64,000 bases of DNA from JBKECA01 sp047973435 (GCA_047973435.1 JBKECA010000386.1:1-64000); one strand, 5' to 3'. Counted from the stretch's first letter, positions 36,462-46,830 are shown. Program-made: numbers and translations. Notes: generated by a model from the letters alone, not told the origin.

Positions 36462-38729
36462 TCAGTGGGAGGATTTTGTTGTCGTCGAGCCATCAAACGC
36501 TCGTCCCGCTCGCGTCGCCACCAGGGCCGGCGTCAGCAGCAGGTCGCAGAGCATCGCCGCCCCCATCAGGGCGGACATCAGCATTCCAAACCGGCTGAGG
36601 TACAACATCGCGGACAAAATGTACGGCAGCATCGACAGGCCGCAGATCACCGAGGTCTGAAACACTGCGGTGGCGGAATGGTTGTACGTCAATCGCAACG
36701 CTGCTTCGCGGGCCGGCTGGTCACGGCTGGGCGATTCGGCCAGATGTCGCCGGTACAGCAGCAGCATGTGAGCGGTATTGTCCACAGCAATTCCGAGCGC
36801 AATACAGCCAGCGACCGTCATGCCGATGTCGATTCCCCGATCGATCCAGCCCAGCAGGCCGAACACCGTCAGACAGGGGACGACGTTTGGCAACATCGAC
36901 AGCAGCCCTGCCCGCAGGCTGCGGAGGGCCAACGTCATAAGCGCCAGAATCAGCACGTAGGCCAGCAGCAGGCTTTGACCAAAGTCAATCAGCACGTCGT
37001 GCTGGGTTTCATAAAAGATTTCCGAGCTGCCGGTATAGACGATTTCAGGATCATCAACATCGACACGGTCATCCATTGAACGCCGCGATTCGACCACCGA
37101 CGCAACGGCGGATCGCACTCCCCGCATCAATTCTTCTCTCGGCAAGCCACCGAACAGCTTCGATCGCAGGGTGATTCGCCAGGTCTCGGCCCCCTCGGTT
37201 TGCACGAGATGGCCGCGGCCCAGAAACTGATCGCGATGTCGCTCAAGCGCGATCCGCGCCAAATACAAATTCGCGAGATTGTCGGTATCCCCCATCGTCG
37301 GCAGAAACGTCACGGTCGAAAACGTCGATGCTACCCCGGGTGCCTTCGCCAGCGCCGCTTCCAGCGACTGAATGCGCACAGCCCGACGGAAAAAGCGGTT
37401 CTTCGGCGCAGGTCGAAACGTGACCAGCACCTCCGTCGCATCGATCGCCCCAACGTTCTGTTCCAGCCAGTTGATGTTCCGCACAAACTCACTTTGCGGA
37501 CGAAACATCCGGTCCAGAGTGAACCGACCTTCCAGCCGAAACAGCGGCCACGCCAAGGCTGCGGACGTCAGCAGGAAAACGGCGATAACCACGACTCTCC
37601 AGCGCAGCAGCCACTCGAAGACCCGCGCAAACGACGACTGAAACGCCGCCGCATGCACGGTGCTGGCATCGTCCGGAAAGACCCAGCCCAGCAGCAACGG
37701 CAGCAGCCCCAGCTGAATCGCAAACGACAACAGCACCCCCGCGGTTCCAAACGCTCCAAACTCGCGAATGGCGGGAAAGTCGCTCCAGACCAGCGACAGC
37801 GTCCCCAGTGCCGTTGATGCCGACGAGAGCAGACAGGCCAGGAATGCGCGACGCCGGACCTGCACGGCGTGCTCCAGCGTCGTCGTGGTCCGACCCTCTT
37901 CGCGATCCTTCCGACGGAGCGCCAGGCTGTAATTCACGACGTGGATCACGCCCGATGTCGTGATGACATAGATCAGCGACGGCAGCGCCGATAGCAGTCC
38001 ATTCACCCGGTAGCCTGCCCAGGGAACCATTGCCAGAGAGGTCAGCGCCGCCAGTCCGCCACACATCAGCACCAGCACCATCAGCCGCCGGCGGTGCAGA
38101 CAAATCCATGCCAGCACCGTAGAGATCAGCGCGACGGGAATCGACAGCCAGATAATGGAATTGCGGGTCTGCTCGGCAGAGTAGTACCCAACATAAGGAT
38201 GGCCTCCCAGCCGCAGATCGTCCGCTGGAATCGAAACGGCTTGCTCCGCTTGCGCAATCACCCGGCTGACCGAATGCCGACGGTCGCGCATGCCCGCCGC
38301 CGTCAGCTGCACGAACAGGCAGGTGGTGGCACCGTCCGGCCCAACCAGTATGTTCTTGATCCGTTCAATGGCCTCGCTGCGAGATAGCTTCTGCGGCGGA
38401 CTTGTCAGCTGTCCGATCACTTCCGCAGCGGCATTGACCTCGCGCACCCACCGGGATTCTTCACTCAGCAGCGCCGCCCGGAGCTGTCCAATGCGCGGGT
38501 CATCCAGCCGGCAACCCTCCCAACTGACGATCAAAACATCGTCCGCACCGAACTGCTCCAGGAATTCGACATAGTGATGCCGCGCAGGAGTATCGTCCGG
38601 CAACCAGGGAAAGAAGTCTTCGATGTTCGTTTCGGCCCGGTACAGGCCGATGGCGATGAAGGCCAGCCACGCTGCAGCCAGAAGCAGCAGAGGCACCGTC
38701 GAACGCAACCGGAATAGAAGCCAATTCAT
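36462..38729 (-). CDS. MMPL/RND family permease
   Basis: 755 residues from the ATG at 38729. The layout is that of a tandem half-RND permease: one helix, a periplasmic loop, five helices, then the same again. Helical segments include LLAAAWLAFIAIGLY, ISTVLAWICLHRR, VVVIAVFLLTSAALAW and VLILALMTLALRSL. The motif GIAVDNTAHMLLLYRRH is typical of MMPL and sterol-sensing permeases. Such proteins export lipids or hydrophobic compounds using the proton gradient. No membrane-fusion or outer-membrane partner is encoded next to it. It lies downstream of murB on the same strand with a 97-bp gap. Confidence 0.88.
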   Translation of the reverse strand: MNWLLFRLRSTVPLLLLAAAWLAFIAIGLYRAETNIEDFFPWLPDDTPARHHYVEFLEQFGADDVLIVSWEGCRLDDPRIGQLRAALLSEESRWVREVNAAAEVIGQLTSPPQKLSRSEAIERIKNILVGPDGATTCLFVQLTAAGMRDRRHSVSRVIAQAEQAVSIPADDLRLGGHPYVGYYSAEQTRNSIIWLSIPVALISTVLAWICLHRRRLMVLVLMCGGLAALTSLAMVPWAGYRVNGLLSALPSLIYVITTSGVIHVVNYSLALRRKDREEGRTTTTLEHAVQVRRRAFLACLLSSASTALGTLSLVWSDFPAIREFGAFGTAGVLLSFAIQLGLLPLLLGWVFPDDASTVHAAAFQSSFARVFEWLLRWRVVVIAVFLLTSAALAWPLFRLEGRFTLDRMFRPQSEFVRNINWLEQNVGAIDATEVLVTFRPAPKNRFFRRAVRIQSLEAALAKAPGVASTFSTVTFLPTMGDTDNLANLYLARIALERHRDQFLGRGHLVQTEGAETWRITLRSKLFGGLPREELMRGVRSAVASVVESRRSMDDRVDVDDPEIVYTGSSEIFYETQHDVLIDFGQSLLLAYVLILALMTLALRSLRAGLLSMLPNVVPCLTVFGLLGWIDRGIDIGMTVAGCIALGIAVDNTAHMLLLYRRHLAESPSRDQPAREAALRLTYNHSATAVFQTSVICGLSMLPYILSAMLYLSRFGMLMSALMGAAMLCDLLLTPALVATRAGRAFDGSTTTKSSH

Positions 38730-38826
38730 GTGCGGTTCCCGCCGCCGGGACAGCACATTTCCACCAGACTCCGGTCCCGTCGGTGTGGCGGAGCCGAAAA
38801 TCGATCAGTCTCGACGGTACAACGGA

Positions 38827-39705
38827 TCACCAGACCTGCAGCTCCAGTTCCAGCTCGACCCCGTGAGCTTCAGCGACTTTGGCCCGGATCAGATCAATCA
38901 ACTGCAGCACGTCTTTTGCCGTTGCTCCTGTGTGGGTCACAACAAAATTGGCGTGCCGGTCGCTGACTTCACAGCCACCAATGCGAGTCCCCTTCAGTCC
39001 GGCCTGCTCGATCAGCGCCCCCGCACTCAGGCTGCGCGGATTCTTGAACACGCAGCCAGCCGATTGAAACGCCAACGGCTGGCTCGACTTCTTCATAATC
39101 CACTGCTTCCGCATCCGCTGGGAAATCGCTTCCGGATCGCCTGCATGTAAGGTGAACTCCGCCTCGACGACCGCCAGCTCGTTGATACTGCTGTCGCGAT
39201 ACTGAAAGCTCAGCTCCTCGCCGGTGCGAATGAAGCATTCCCCCATTCCGGTAATGACCGTGACGGCCGTGGTCACGGAGCCGATATCGCCGCTGCGACT
39301 CCCGGCATTGCCTCGCAGAGCGCCGCCGACCGTGCCGGGGATGCCCACCAGCGTCTCCATCCCCGCCAGACCGGCCGCCACCGCGTGACTGATCACATTC
39401 GACAGCAGTGCTCCCGAGCCCGCGCGGACGACGTTGCCTTTGACCTCGACGAACTCGAACGGCTCGCCCGACAACCGAATCACCACGCCGCTGACACCGT
39501 CATCCCGCACGAGCAAGTTGGACCCGCCCCCCAGCATGTGGACGGGAATCCCCTCGTTAAAACAGGCCAGAATCACTCCCTGCAGCTCCTCGGCGCTGCG
39601 GGGTTCGACAAACATCTGAGCCGGCCCACCGACTTTCAGCCAGGTGAGCGGCGCAAGGGGGACATCAGCCCGCGTGATTTCGGCGAAGTCGGACAGAGAA
39701 CTCAT
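38827..39705 (-). CDS. murB: UDP-N-acetylenolpyruvoylglucosamine reductase
   Basis: 292 residues. MurB reduces UDP-GlcNAc-enolpyruvate to UDP-MurNAc with NADPH and FAD in peptidoglycan synthesis. FAD-binding motifs are LKVGGPA, GGGSNLLVRD and GIPGTVGGA. The C-terminal region has AGCVFKNP and closes with Glu-rich GVELELELQVW, as in the short (type II) MurB enzymes. I chose the ATG at 39705, which overlaps the 3' end of murC by 41 bp, consistent with translational coupling. An in-frame TTG at 39720 is the alternative. Confidence 0.97.
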   Translation of the reverse strand: MSSLSDFAEITRADVPLAPLTWLKVGGPAQMFVEPRSAEELQGVILACFNEGIPVHMLGGGSNLLVRDDGVSGVVIRLSGEPFEFVEVKGNVVRAGSGALLSNVISHAVAAGLAGMETLVGIPGTVGGALRGNAGSRSGDIGSVTTAVTVITGMGECFIRTGEELSFQYRDSSINELAVVEAEFTLHAGDPEAISQRMRKQWIMKKSSQPLAFQSAGCVFKNPRSLSAGALIEQAGLKGTRIGGCEVSDRHANFVVTHTGATAKDVLQLIDLIRAKVAEAHGVELELELQVW

Positions 39706-41113
39706 CGGCAATCCGTTCAATCGAACCTGCCCCCATCAGGACCACAACGTCCCCGGGGCGGCCCTCAGTCTCCAGCGTGGCTGAAAGACGGTCAAGGGAA
39801 GGGAGCAACTGCGACCGACCGCCGGAACGCTGGAGCAGTTCGTTCAGCCCGGCCGAGGCCGTCGCGGCTTCGTTCGTCGCCTCACGTGCAGTGTAGGCCG
39901 GCAGCAACCAACTGTGATCGGCCAGCAGCAATGCATCAGCAAATGCGTCCCGAAAGACCTCGGTTCGCTGCACCTGATGGGGCTGAAACGCAACCAGCAG
40001 TCGACGTTGCGGAAACTGTTCCCGCAGCGTAGTCAGGACAGACCGGACGGCGGTCGGATGATGAGCGTAGTCGTCCCATAACGACATCCCCCGCCATTCT
40101 CCTATATACTGAAGTCGACGCCGTACGCCGACAAATCGTTGGACACCATCTGACACGACCGCGGCAGGGACACCAAGTTCAAGACACGTCACGGCGGCCA
40201 GAACGGCGTTAATCATGTTGTGTTCCCCCGCCAGCGGAACAGCGAGGCGAACCGTCTCTTCGTCCGGCCCCGACAACTCGATGACATTCCCCCCGATCCG
40301 GCTGATGCGCGACACGACCCGCCAGTCGGCATCCGCGGAGACGCCGCATGAGACGACGCGAGGCCCCGTGCAGAGGCGATCCATGCGAGCCGCACTGAGC
40401 GCCCGTCGGCTGGCGCGACAGTCCGCCCGGTAGATCACCAACCCCTCGTCGGGCACCCGCCGTAGTAGCTGCGAAAAAGCGTCAATAGTGTCGCCGAGTG
40501 AACCGAAGCAGTCGACGTGGTCCCATTCGATGCCAGTAATGGCCAGGGTGCGCGGTGTCAGCTGCAGAAAATGCCGCCGGAATTCACAGCTCTCAACCAC
40601 CAGTCGCGGGGCGGGGCCTGCCCAGCCTGCGCGGCTACGACCCAGAACTTCACCGCCACAAATCACGCTCGCGCCGGAAGGTCCCTGACTAAGCAAGGAA
40701 CCGATCAATGCCGTCGTCGTGCTTTTGCCGTGAGTGCCGGCAACGCAGACGGCTTCGACCCGCCGCGTCAGCTCCCCCAGAAACTGAGGATAGGACTGCT
40801 GCCGAAGCCCGCGCGCGTCGGCCGCCACACGTTCAATGTTATCCACCGGAACTGCGGCACTGTAAATGAGTTGATCGCAGTCGGCTGGAATGTTCTCCGC
40901 GGCATGTCCGATTGAGACCGCAACCCCCACAGACTGCAATGCCGCCAGGGCGCTGGAACTGGGACCGGCATCCGACCCGGTGACCCGGCAGCCCTGGTCG
41001 CTCAGCCACTCCGCCAGTGCGCGCATTCCCGACCCAGCCACACCAGTCAGATGGACCGAGCGTCCCGCAACTGATGGCGACGCAGACAGACTATGAAAAG
41101 CATCAACAGACAC
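39665..41113 (-). CDS. murC: UDP-N-acetylmuramate--L-alanine ligase
   Basis: 482 residues with the Mur ligase layout: N-terminal UDP-binding motif HLTGVAGSGM, ATP-binding AGTHGKST (about residues 125-132), then DDYAHHPT in the C-terminal part. MurC adds L-Ala to UDP-MurNAc, and murB follows in overlap. The start is chosen as the GTG at 41113 with GGAA 6 nt upstream. The open frame continues to 41212, but those residues are encoded by a dispersed repeat and are not Mur-like. If a start within the repeat were used, the protein would carry a repeat-encoded tail. Confidence 0.95.
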   Translation of the reverse strand: MSVDAFHSLSASPSVAGRSVHLTGVAGSGMRALAEWLSDQGCRVTGSDAGPSSSALAALQSVGVAVSIGHAAENIPADCDQLIYSAAVPVDNIERVAADARGLRQQSYPQFLGELTRRVEAVCVAGTHGKSTTTALIGSLLSQGPSGASVICGGEVLGRSRAGWAGPAPRLVVESCEFRRHFLQLTPRTLAITGIEWDHVDCFGSLGDTIDAFSQLLRRVPDEGLVIYRADCRASRRALSAARMDRLCTGPRVVSCGVSADADWRVVSRISRIGGNVIELSGPDEETVRLAVPLAGEHNMINAVLAAVTCLELGVPAAVVSDGVQRFVGVRRRLQYIGEWRGMSLWDDYAHHPTAVRSVLTTLREQFPQRRLLVAFQPHQVQRTEVFRDAFADALLLADHSWLLPAYTAREATNEAATASAGLNELLQRSGGRSQLLPSLDRLSATLETEGRPGDVVVLMGAGSIERIADEFSVRLRRNHAG

Positions 41114-41135
41114 AACTGCTTCCGTGCATGTATCG

Positions 41136-41220
41136 ATACTGCCCGCGGCGGCGAGTGAGATGATTCGGACGTGACCGCCCCGAGAGGCAGAACGAACCGA
41201 CATCGACCGCACACGGTATA
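41136..41220 (+). repeat. Dispersed palindromic repeat, copy c, in the murC leader
   Basis: It runs from ATACTGCCCGCGG to CACACGGTATA with core GAGTGAGATGATTCGGACGT. It lies 23 bp before the GTG chosen as the murC start, and its antisense reading is open and in frame with murC. Confidence 0.9.
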
Positions 41221-41292
41221 AATCAGAGGAGTGGCGCCACTGGCAAGTCCGTCCTCCTTGACGACCTGACCGCCCCGATCAATCCGCGAATC

Positions 41293-42387
41293 CTAGTATG
41301 TCAGCCCAAATCGGACGAGAGCGGTTGCTGGCAGGTCTCGATTTCCCCGCTTCGATGAATACTCCAGCGATCGGTTGAAGACATACCCCGTTTCGGCTCG
41401 ATATCCCACCCCTTGTGGTTGAAGTCGCTCCCACCCCAACAGCAACCGATAGTCGGACAGTGTGGCGACATCCTCCCGCCCGTTCGCCCGATCAACGGCC
41501 CAGCTACCGCCGCCGAACTCACCAACGACATACAGCCAATTGGAGACATCGCCATCAGCCGAGTAGCGCCACGCCACCCGCGGTCGCGGGATCAGCATTT
41601 CAATCTTCCAGTCCGCATTCGGCTTGTAGATGAACCCCGCCGACGGCAGGAAACCGACGTCGTCGCGGTCGAGATAGACGACTCCGGCTGTCAGCATTAG
41701 CGTATCGGTACAACTCCAGAAAAAGAGCAGCCGACCCGGCAGACGCAACGCATCCCCTGACAGGTTCTGGCCGTCAGTAAAGATGCTGGGAGATATGGCC
41801 GCCTGCATGAATACGGTCTCCCCCAGCGGCAGCGAGAGGACCGTCTCCACCGACGCATCGTATAGCTGGCCGGGAAGATCCGTCACCACCGGGCCATCCA
41901 GCAGATGCCAACCCAAACGTGGCGTCGCCGTGATCATCTTTAGCCGGGGCGACTCGAACTTGACCCGCACGTCGTTCGTCAAGATGCCCAGGGCCTCGCG
42001 GCCGCTTCCGCCAGCCACCCAGGTTCCTTCCCAACTCGACTGACCAAGGGCGACCCAGCGATCATCTTCGCCAATCGGCGCGGAAAACAGGGTCGCCTTG
42101 CCGGACTCCGTCGGCAGACCCTCAACGCCGGGGGCGTACATCGGGTACCCGGAAGGAGTTGCGGGATCGGGGCCTTCATAGGCCCGATTGTCCAGTGGAT
42201 ACTGCACCTGCCGCACTCCCCGGCCGCCAAAGCGGCTGCCTGCGTCAAAGTTCGTCGCGGCCCCGCCCAACGGCCGCACGCCCCCGGTCACCGAGTGGCC
42301 ACCGTACGGATCGGCTCCCCACTGAGCGCGCGCCGACTGGGTTACACCCGTCGACAACGCGATCGTGAGCAGCCAGAGACGCAACAT
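41293..42387 (-). CDS. Predicted outer-membrane beta-barrel protein (DUF6268-like)
   Basis: 364 residues. A signal peptide (MLRLWLLTIALSTGVTQSARA) is followed by a Gly/Pro-rich segment and alternating hydrophobic strands, ending in the terminal aromatic signature VRFGLTY expected for outer-membrane barrels. The pattern resembles DUF6268 proteins of planctomycetes, with unknown function. It is upstream of murC on the same strand, with a repeat copy in the 179-bp gap. Co-transcription with murC is possible but not shown. Confidence 0.7.
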   Translation of the reverse strand: MLRLWLLTIALSTGVTQSARAQWGADPYGGHSVTGGVRPLGGAATNFDAGSRFGGRGVRQVQYPLDNRAYEGPDPATPSGYPMYAPGVEGLPTESGKATLFSAPIGEDDRWVALGQSSWEGTWVAGGSGREALGILTNDVRVKFESPRLKMITATPRLGWHLLDGPVVTDLPGQLYDASVETVLSLPLGETVFMQAAISPSIFTDGQNLSGDALRLPGRLLFFWSCTDTLMLTAGVVYLDRDDVGFLPSAGFIYKPNADWKIEMLIPRPRVAWRYSADGDVSNWLYVVGEFGGGSWAVDRANGREDVATLSDYRLLLGWERLQPQGVGYRAETGYVFNRSLEYSSKRGNRDLPATALVRFGLTY

Positions 42388-42756
42388 CGTTCAAGGCTCA
42401 AGACGATTGCATTCATGCAGACATCCACAAGTCGAACGCGCCTGTGGTCCTGCCAACACCATCGACCATCGCCGGCCGGCAAATCCGGGAAAATCGTCAC
42501 TAGCGGAGCAGTTTTCCCAGTCTACCCAGTGTGGCGTCCATTTGACGCCGCTTGTGCGTATCCGTTGCCGATGGGATCGGTGCAGAGCTTCGAAGTGTTG
42601 AAGGCGACCTTTGCATCAGTCCATCTCACCCGGCAGCCCCTCCAACTTCGCCATCCTTTGCCGATGGTCGCGCGGTTGCGATCGTCGCGCCTTCACCGAT
42701 ACTCTCCGTGCTTCACGCCTCCGACGATCTTTCCCCAGCGACCCGATTCCAACGCC
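42388..42756. other. Divergent intergenic region
   Basis: 369 bp between the barrel protein and the sulfatase. The sulfatase frame is open across it, but the reading is not family-like. No repeat or strong hairpin is visible. Confidence 0.4.
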
Positions 42757-44217
42757 ATGTCGCAGCCGCGTCCGAACATCGTCTTCATCATTACCGACCA
42801 GCAGCGGTTCGATACCATCGCCGAGTTGGGGTTCCCCTACATGCAGACCCCCCACCTTGACCGGCTGGTGCGGGAAGGGACGACATTCACCAACTGTCAT
42901 GTCACCGCCGCCTCCTGCGCGCCGAGCCGGGCCTCGCTCTTTACCGGATACTTCCCGCACACCACCGGCGTGTTGAAGAACGCCGACCTGTGGCGGCGAT
43001 CGTGGATCGAGGACCTGGCCAACTCGGGATACCGCTGTGTCAACGTCGGCAAGATGCACACCTATCCCTACCACACGCCGCTGGGATTTCATGAGCGGTA
43101 TGTAGTCGAGAACAAAGACCGGTATCTCGAAGAGCGCTGGTACTTCGATGAGTGGGACAAAGCCCTCAAGGCCCGCGGACTGGTCAAGCAGCAGCGCGAG
43201 CAGTACCGGCAGCGCGACGACTATCGCGCAGCGCTCGGGGCCTTTTTTTGGGAGCTGCCGGAGGATCTGCACTCCGACAACTTCGTTGGCGAGACCGCAC
43301 AATGGTGGATCAACACCTACCCTCGCACCGAGCCGCTGTTTCTGGAGATCGGCTTCCCCGGCCCGCATCCGCCGTATGATCCCGTACCCCGTTACGTCGA
43401 TCACTATCTCAATCAGGACCTGCCCCTGCTCCCGGTCACAGAGGAAGAACTCCAGGCCCAGCCGCCGTGCCTCAAGGAATTGCGGGTGCACAACAACGAA
43501 GTCGATCACGACTCGGTCGTGCTAGATCTGCATCCGACGGTTGAGCAGCGGCAGAAGCAGCGGGCCTACTATCTGGCCAACGTAACGATGATCGACGAAC
43601 AGGTCGGCAAGATCATGCAGACGCTGGAGGACCGGGGCTATCTCCACAACAGCATCGTGATCTTCACGTCCGATCACGGCGACTGCCTCACCGATCATGG
43701 CCACTCCCAGAAGTGGACCATGTACGACACCATCACCCGCATGCCGCTCATCGTGTGGTGCGGGAAGCATGTCGAGTTGCCCGGCTTCGAACGCGGCAAA
43801 CGTGTCGACGGACTCTGCTCGCAGTTCGACATCGGCCCGGCCATTCTCGAATTGGCGGGACTGACGCCGCCGAAGAACATGGAGGCCAAGTCGCTGCTGC
43901 CGGCGATCCAGAATCAGGACTGGCCAGAGCGGGAGTACGTCTTCGCCGAGCAAGCCAAAGACGGCATCCTGACCGGCTGTGAGTTTATGACGATGGTCCG
44001 CAGCCGAGACTGGAAGCTCATCCACTATCTGGGTGCCGACGGAGATCAGCCCGGCCAGCTGTTCGATCTCAATGCCGATCCAAACGAGGTCGTTAACCTC
44101 TGGAATTCACCCGACGTTGCCCACCAGGCGCAAAAGCAACAACTGCTCGATACGCTGCGGGACTGGCGAATGCGCAGTCAGCTTTCGACGAAAGACCTGT
44201 TCTCGCAACATCGCTGA
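42757..44217 (+). CDS. Sulfatase (formylglycine-dependent, Cys type)
   Basis: 486 residues. Metal-binding Asp14 lies in ITDQQRF, and the Cys that a formylglycine-generating enzyme converts is Cys54 in CAPSRASLFTG. The second metal site is in TSDHGD. These enzymes hydrolyse sulfate esters and are strongly expanded in planctomycetes for algal polysaccharide use. No signal peptide is evident at the chosen ATG, so the enzyme may be cytoplasmic or use an upstream start. The substrate is unknown. The 3' end is convergent with the vWA/TadG gene, 42 bp apart. Confidence 0.95.
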   Translation: MSQPRPNIVFIITDQQRFDTIAELGFPYMQTPHLDRLVREGTTFTNCHVTAASCAPSRASLFTGYFPHTTGVLKNADLWRRSWIEDLANSGYRCVNVGKMHTYPYHTPLGFHERYVVENKDRYLEERWYFDEWDKALKARGLVKQQREQYRQRDDYRAALGAFFWELPEDLHSDNFVGETAQWWINTYPRTEPLFLEIGFPGPHPPYDPVPRYVDHYLNQDLPLLPVTEEELQAQPPCLKELRVHNNEVDHDSVVLDLHPTVEQRQKQRAYYLANVTMIDEQVGKIMQTLEDRGYLHNSIVIFTSDHGDCLTDHGHSQKWTMYDTITRMPLIVWCGKHVELPGFERGKRVDGLCSQFDIGPAILELAGLTPPKNMEAKSLLPAIQNQDWPEREYVFAEQAKDGILTGCEFMTMVRSRDWKLIHYLGADGDQPGQLFDLNADPNEVVNLWNSPDVAHQAQKQQLLDTLRDWRMRSQLSTKDLFSQHR

Positions 44218-44259
44218 AGACGCCGCCGTCGCAGGCACGCTAATGGCTCGGATTACCAC

Positions 44260-46395
44260 TCAGTCCACAAGTCGACCGCCGGGATACTTCACGATTTCCT
44301 TGAAGATATCGGTCAGCCGCTGCTCATATTCCGCAGGGTTGCCGGAACCCCGCACCGACATGCCCCCATTGTCGGTTCCTGCCAGTCGCGCCATCCGGTC
44401 CATGAAGTCGTAGTCGGTCCCCAACCCCATGCCGATGGGATACATGGAGACTCGACGGCTTTCCGATCGCGCGGCCTGGACGAGCGCTGAGTTGTACCAC
44501 ACGTACACCGAGTCGTAGTAATCAGAGCTGGAATTGCTTGCAGTGTAACTATCAATATCACTGGCCGGCGAGGTCCATGCATTGGGGGACCCGTCCGTCA
44601 ATAACACAATTACACGTGATGCAAACGGACGACCCGCACCTCCGTGGTCTGGGGTCTTGAGGTGATTGTATGCGGTAATCAGACCTGCTTCCGTCGCGGT
44701 TGTTGAGCCAATATCGCTGGTCGCCTGCAGACGAGTGCAGGCCTGCATTGCGGTGTTGAAGTTGGATGTGAGCGGCTGCACAACTTCAGGCGCATGGTAG
44801 GCGTCCAATCCATCGTACGTGACAATTCCGATGCGATCCCCGTAGTCATTCGAAATGGTGGAATTCATACTCTTGACCTGCTGAATCGCGGCAATCATCG
44901 CCCGACGCACGGAGTGCATCGGCTGCTCGCGGGGTGGGAACTGAAACGTCCCACCTGCGGTCGCTTCGGTATGCAGCGGACAGTATGAACTTCGTAACGA
45001 AAGTGGCGTGTAGGCGGCCAGATCTGGATCGGCGTTCATATAGGTCGCATACTGTGGACTACGGTCGCGACCCCAGTCCAGCATGTACTGAACGTAAGTC
45101 AGAAATCCGATGTGATTTGCATAGTCCCAAATATTTACGGTGCTATCCGGGTAAGTGTAGTAGTTAGGATTGTTCAACGAATACATTGCGTCCCAATTGA
45201 TCTTTCGCGGGACGTAGGTGTAGTCATTGCGACCCTGGCGTGGCACGCCACGGCCATCACTGGCCTGACCGGGTGCACCGGACACCGCTAATAGTTCGAC
45301 GGCGACCGCCGACGTGATTCCAGCAACTGTTCCCAACGTACGATTTCGCGAACGCTGGCTCAGATTCGTGACACCGAAGGACTCTCGAAGCGATGGCATC
45401 GGACCCAGATAGCCGGTTGTCGGGCTGGGATCGCCTGGACCGGGTCCCGTTTCTTCACCGGTTCCCTCGCCGGGTGGTGGTGGTGGTGGTCCCACCCACG
45501 CGCCGGAAATGATAAAGTCAAGATAACCTGCCCAGTAGTCGAACGTTGTGTGGCTGTCAGGGACCGGTTGCACTCCGGGCATCATTCGGCCGATCTGGTT
45601 GTCGATAACCCAACGATAGGACTTCACGCGCCGCGTCAGTTCATCATCGGCCACCTCTATTCGATACCAGGGATTGATCGCGGGATCAGCCAGTGGACCA
45701 TCGTCCTTGGTCATTTCGGCGAAGGCATAAGCGGATTGCTCTACTCCTAACGGCAGACCCAGATACTCCAGGTTGCCAGGGTAAGTACCATACCCGAAGT
45801 CTTCAAACAGGGCTTGAATCAGCGGGACTCCCACATCGGCATAGCCCAGCGGACCAAACTTTGCATTGATGGTCTGGGTAGCCCAAACCGGTTCTGTGTC
45901 GTCATTCATCGATCCCGACAAGTCGACCACGAACACGATATCCCGCGGGTTCAACATGGCAATGGACTCCGCTGACATGTCGAAGTCGTAGTTCTGAATG
46001 ATCGGCGCGAAGAACAAAGGCTTGTCGGTTACCCGAGTCGTGACCTTCACTGCATTGGCGGCTGTATTCGAAGGGGTGAACTCCTTGCTCGCGAAATTGA
46101 ACTCGCCCAGCTCAATGTCGCTGTCAACGAGACTGACGGGGTCGCCCGCGGCCTGATTCTCCAGCGCGATGGCCTTGGCGACATCCTTGACGGCGACTTC
46201 GCCATTACCCAACTCGCGCACCCCTGCCATGGCAGCGGCATCGGCGGCATTTTGCAGTTGGCCTTTCGCCACCGTCATGTAGCCGACGTCGACCGAAAAG
46301 GCGACGAACGCGAACAGCATCACCAGAATGATCGCGGCAAATATCAGCACGGCCCCGCGGCGCGTGGATGTCTCGGGAACGGAGAACTTGCGCAT
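44260..46395 (-). CDS. TadG-like pilus-assembly protein with von Willebrand factor A domain
   Basis: 711 residues. The N-terminus has the TadE/TadG layout: a short basic part, a membrane helix (AVLIFAAIILVMLFAFVAFSVD) and the motif LQNAADAAAMAG. A vWA metal-ion site DLSGSMND follows, and later vWA elements are VIVLLTDGSPN and IGSTTATEAGL. Between them is a long insert with a proline run (about 310-325). It is a secreted or envelope vWA protein, perhaps linked to Flp/Tad pili, but no other tad gene is in the window. A decayed paralogue lies immediately upstream. Confidence 0.88.
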   Translation of the reverse strand: MRKFSVPETSTRRGAVLIFAAIILVMLFAFVAFSVDVGYMTVAKGQLQNAADAAAMAGVRELGNGEVAVKDVAKAIALENQAAGDPVSLVDSDIELGEFNFASKEFTPSNTAANAVKVTTRVTDKPLFFAPIIQNYDFDMSAESIAMLNPRDIVFVVDLSGSMNDDTEPVWATQTINAKFGPLGYADVGVPLIQALFEDFGYGTYPGNLEYLGLPLGVEQSAYAFAEMTKDDGPLADPAINPWYRIEVADDELTRRVKSYRWVIDNQIGRMMPGVQPVPDSHTTFDYWAGYLDFIISGAWVGPPPPPPGEGTGEETGPGPGDPSPTTGYLGPMPSLRESFGVTNLSQRSRNRTLGTVAGITSAVAVELLAVSGAPGQASDGRGVPRQGRNDYTYVPRKINWDAMYSLNNPNYYTYPDSTVNIWDYANHIGFLTYVQYMLDWGRDRSPQYATYMNADPDLAAYTPLSLRSSYCPLHTEATAGGTFQFPPREQPMHSVRRAMIAAIQQVKSMNSTISNDYGDRIGIVTYDGLDAYHAPEVVQPLTSNFNTAMQACTRLQATSDIGSTTATEAGLITAYNHLKTPDHGGAGRPFASRVIVLLTDGSPNAWTSPASDIDSYTASNSSSDYYDSVYVWYNSALVQAARSESRRVSMYPIGMGLGTDYDFMDRMARLAGTDNGGMSVRGSGNPAEYEQRLTDIFKEIVKYPGGRLVD

Positions 46396-46467
46396 GATGT
46401 CAACCTAACTCGACGTCTATTGAAGACTCATCGTTGCCCGGCCTGGCGACTACGCGAGCGTCCCTCT

Positions 46468-46830
46468 CTATTGCTGCGCCATGCCCGCGTGCGAAGCCGA
46501 TGAGACATTTAACCACTCACTAACGCTAGGTTGACCGTCAGAGCGGTCAAGCAACTGCGGCGAAAATGGCAGCCGTTCCGTGCCGGCTGTATGAATCAGT
46601 CCGATACTGCGGCTTGCTGGTCGGGCCGACTGCCAACTTCGCACCCGAGATGACAACCGAATTTGGATGGACTTGCCGGGAAATCGCTCCTCCACGATCC
46701 GTCCCGCCGGGTATTTGACCATCTGCCTGAAGATGCCCATCAACCGAGCTTCGCATTCAGCCGGACTGCCCGAGTCGTAAACGGACTGATCACTTTCGCC
46801 AGTCCCGGCAAGTAGCTGTCCATTGTACGG
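46468..46830 (-). pseudogene. 3' remnant of a second TadG/vWA gene
   Basis: The translation contains QLLAGTGESDQSVYDSG and ARLMGIFRQMVKYPAGRIV, which match the C-terminus of the intact TadG/vWA protein next to it (RLTDIFKEIVKYPGGRLVD). The rest of the gene is missing, cut where IS66-related sequence begins near 46830. It is therefore a tandem paralogue that was truncated. The sequence after the match reads about 75 residues further without family similarity. Confidence 0.75.
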
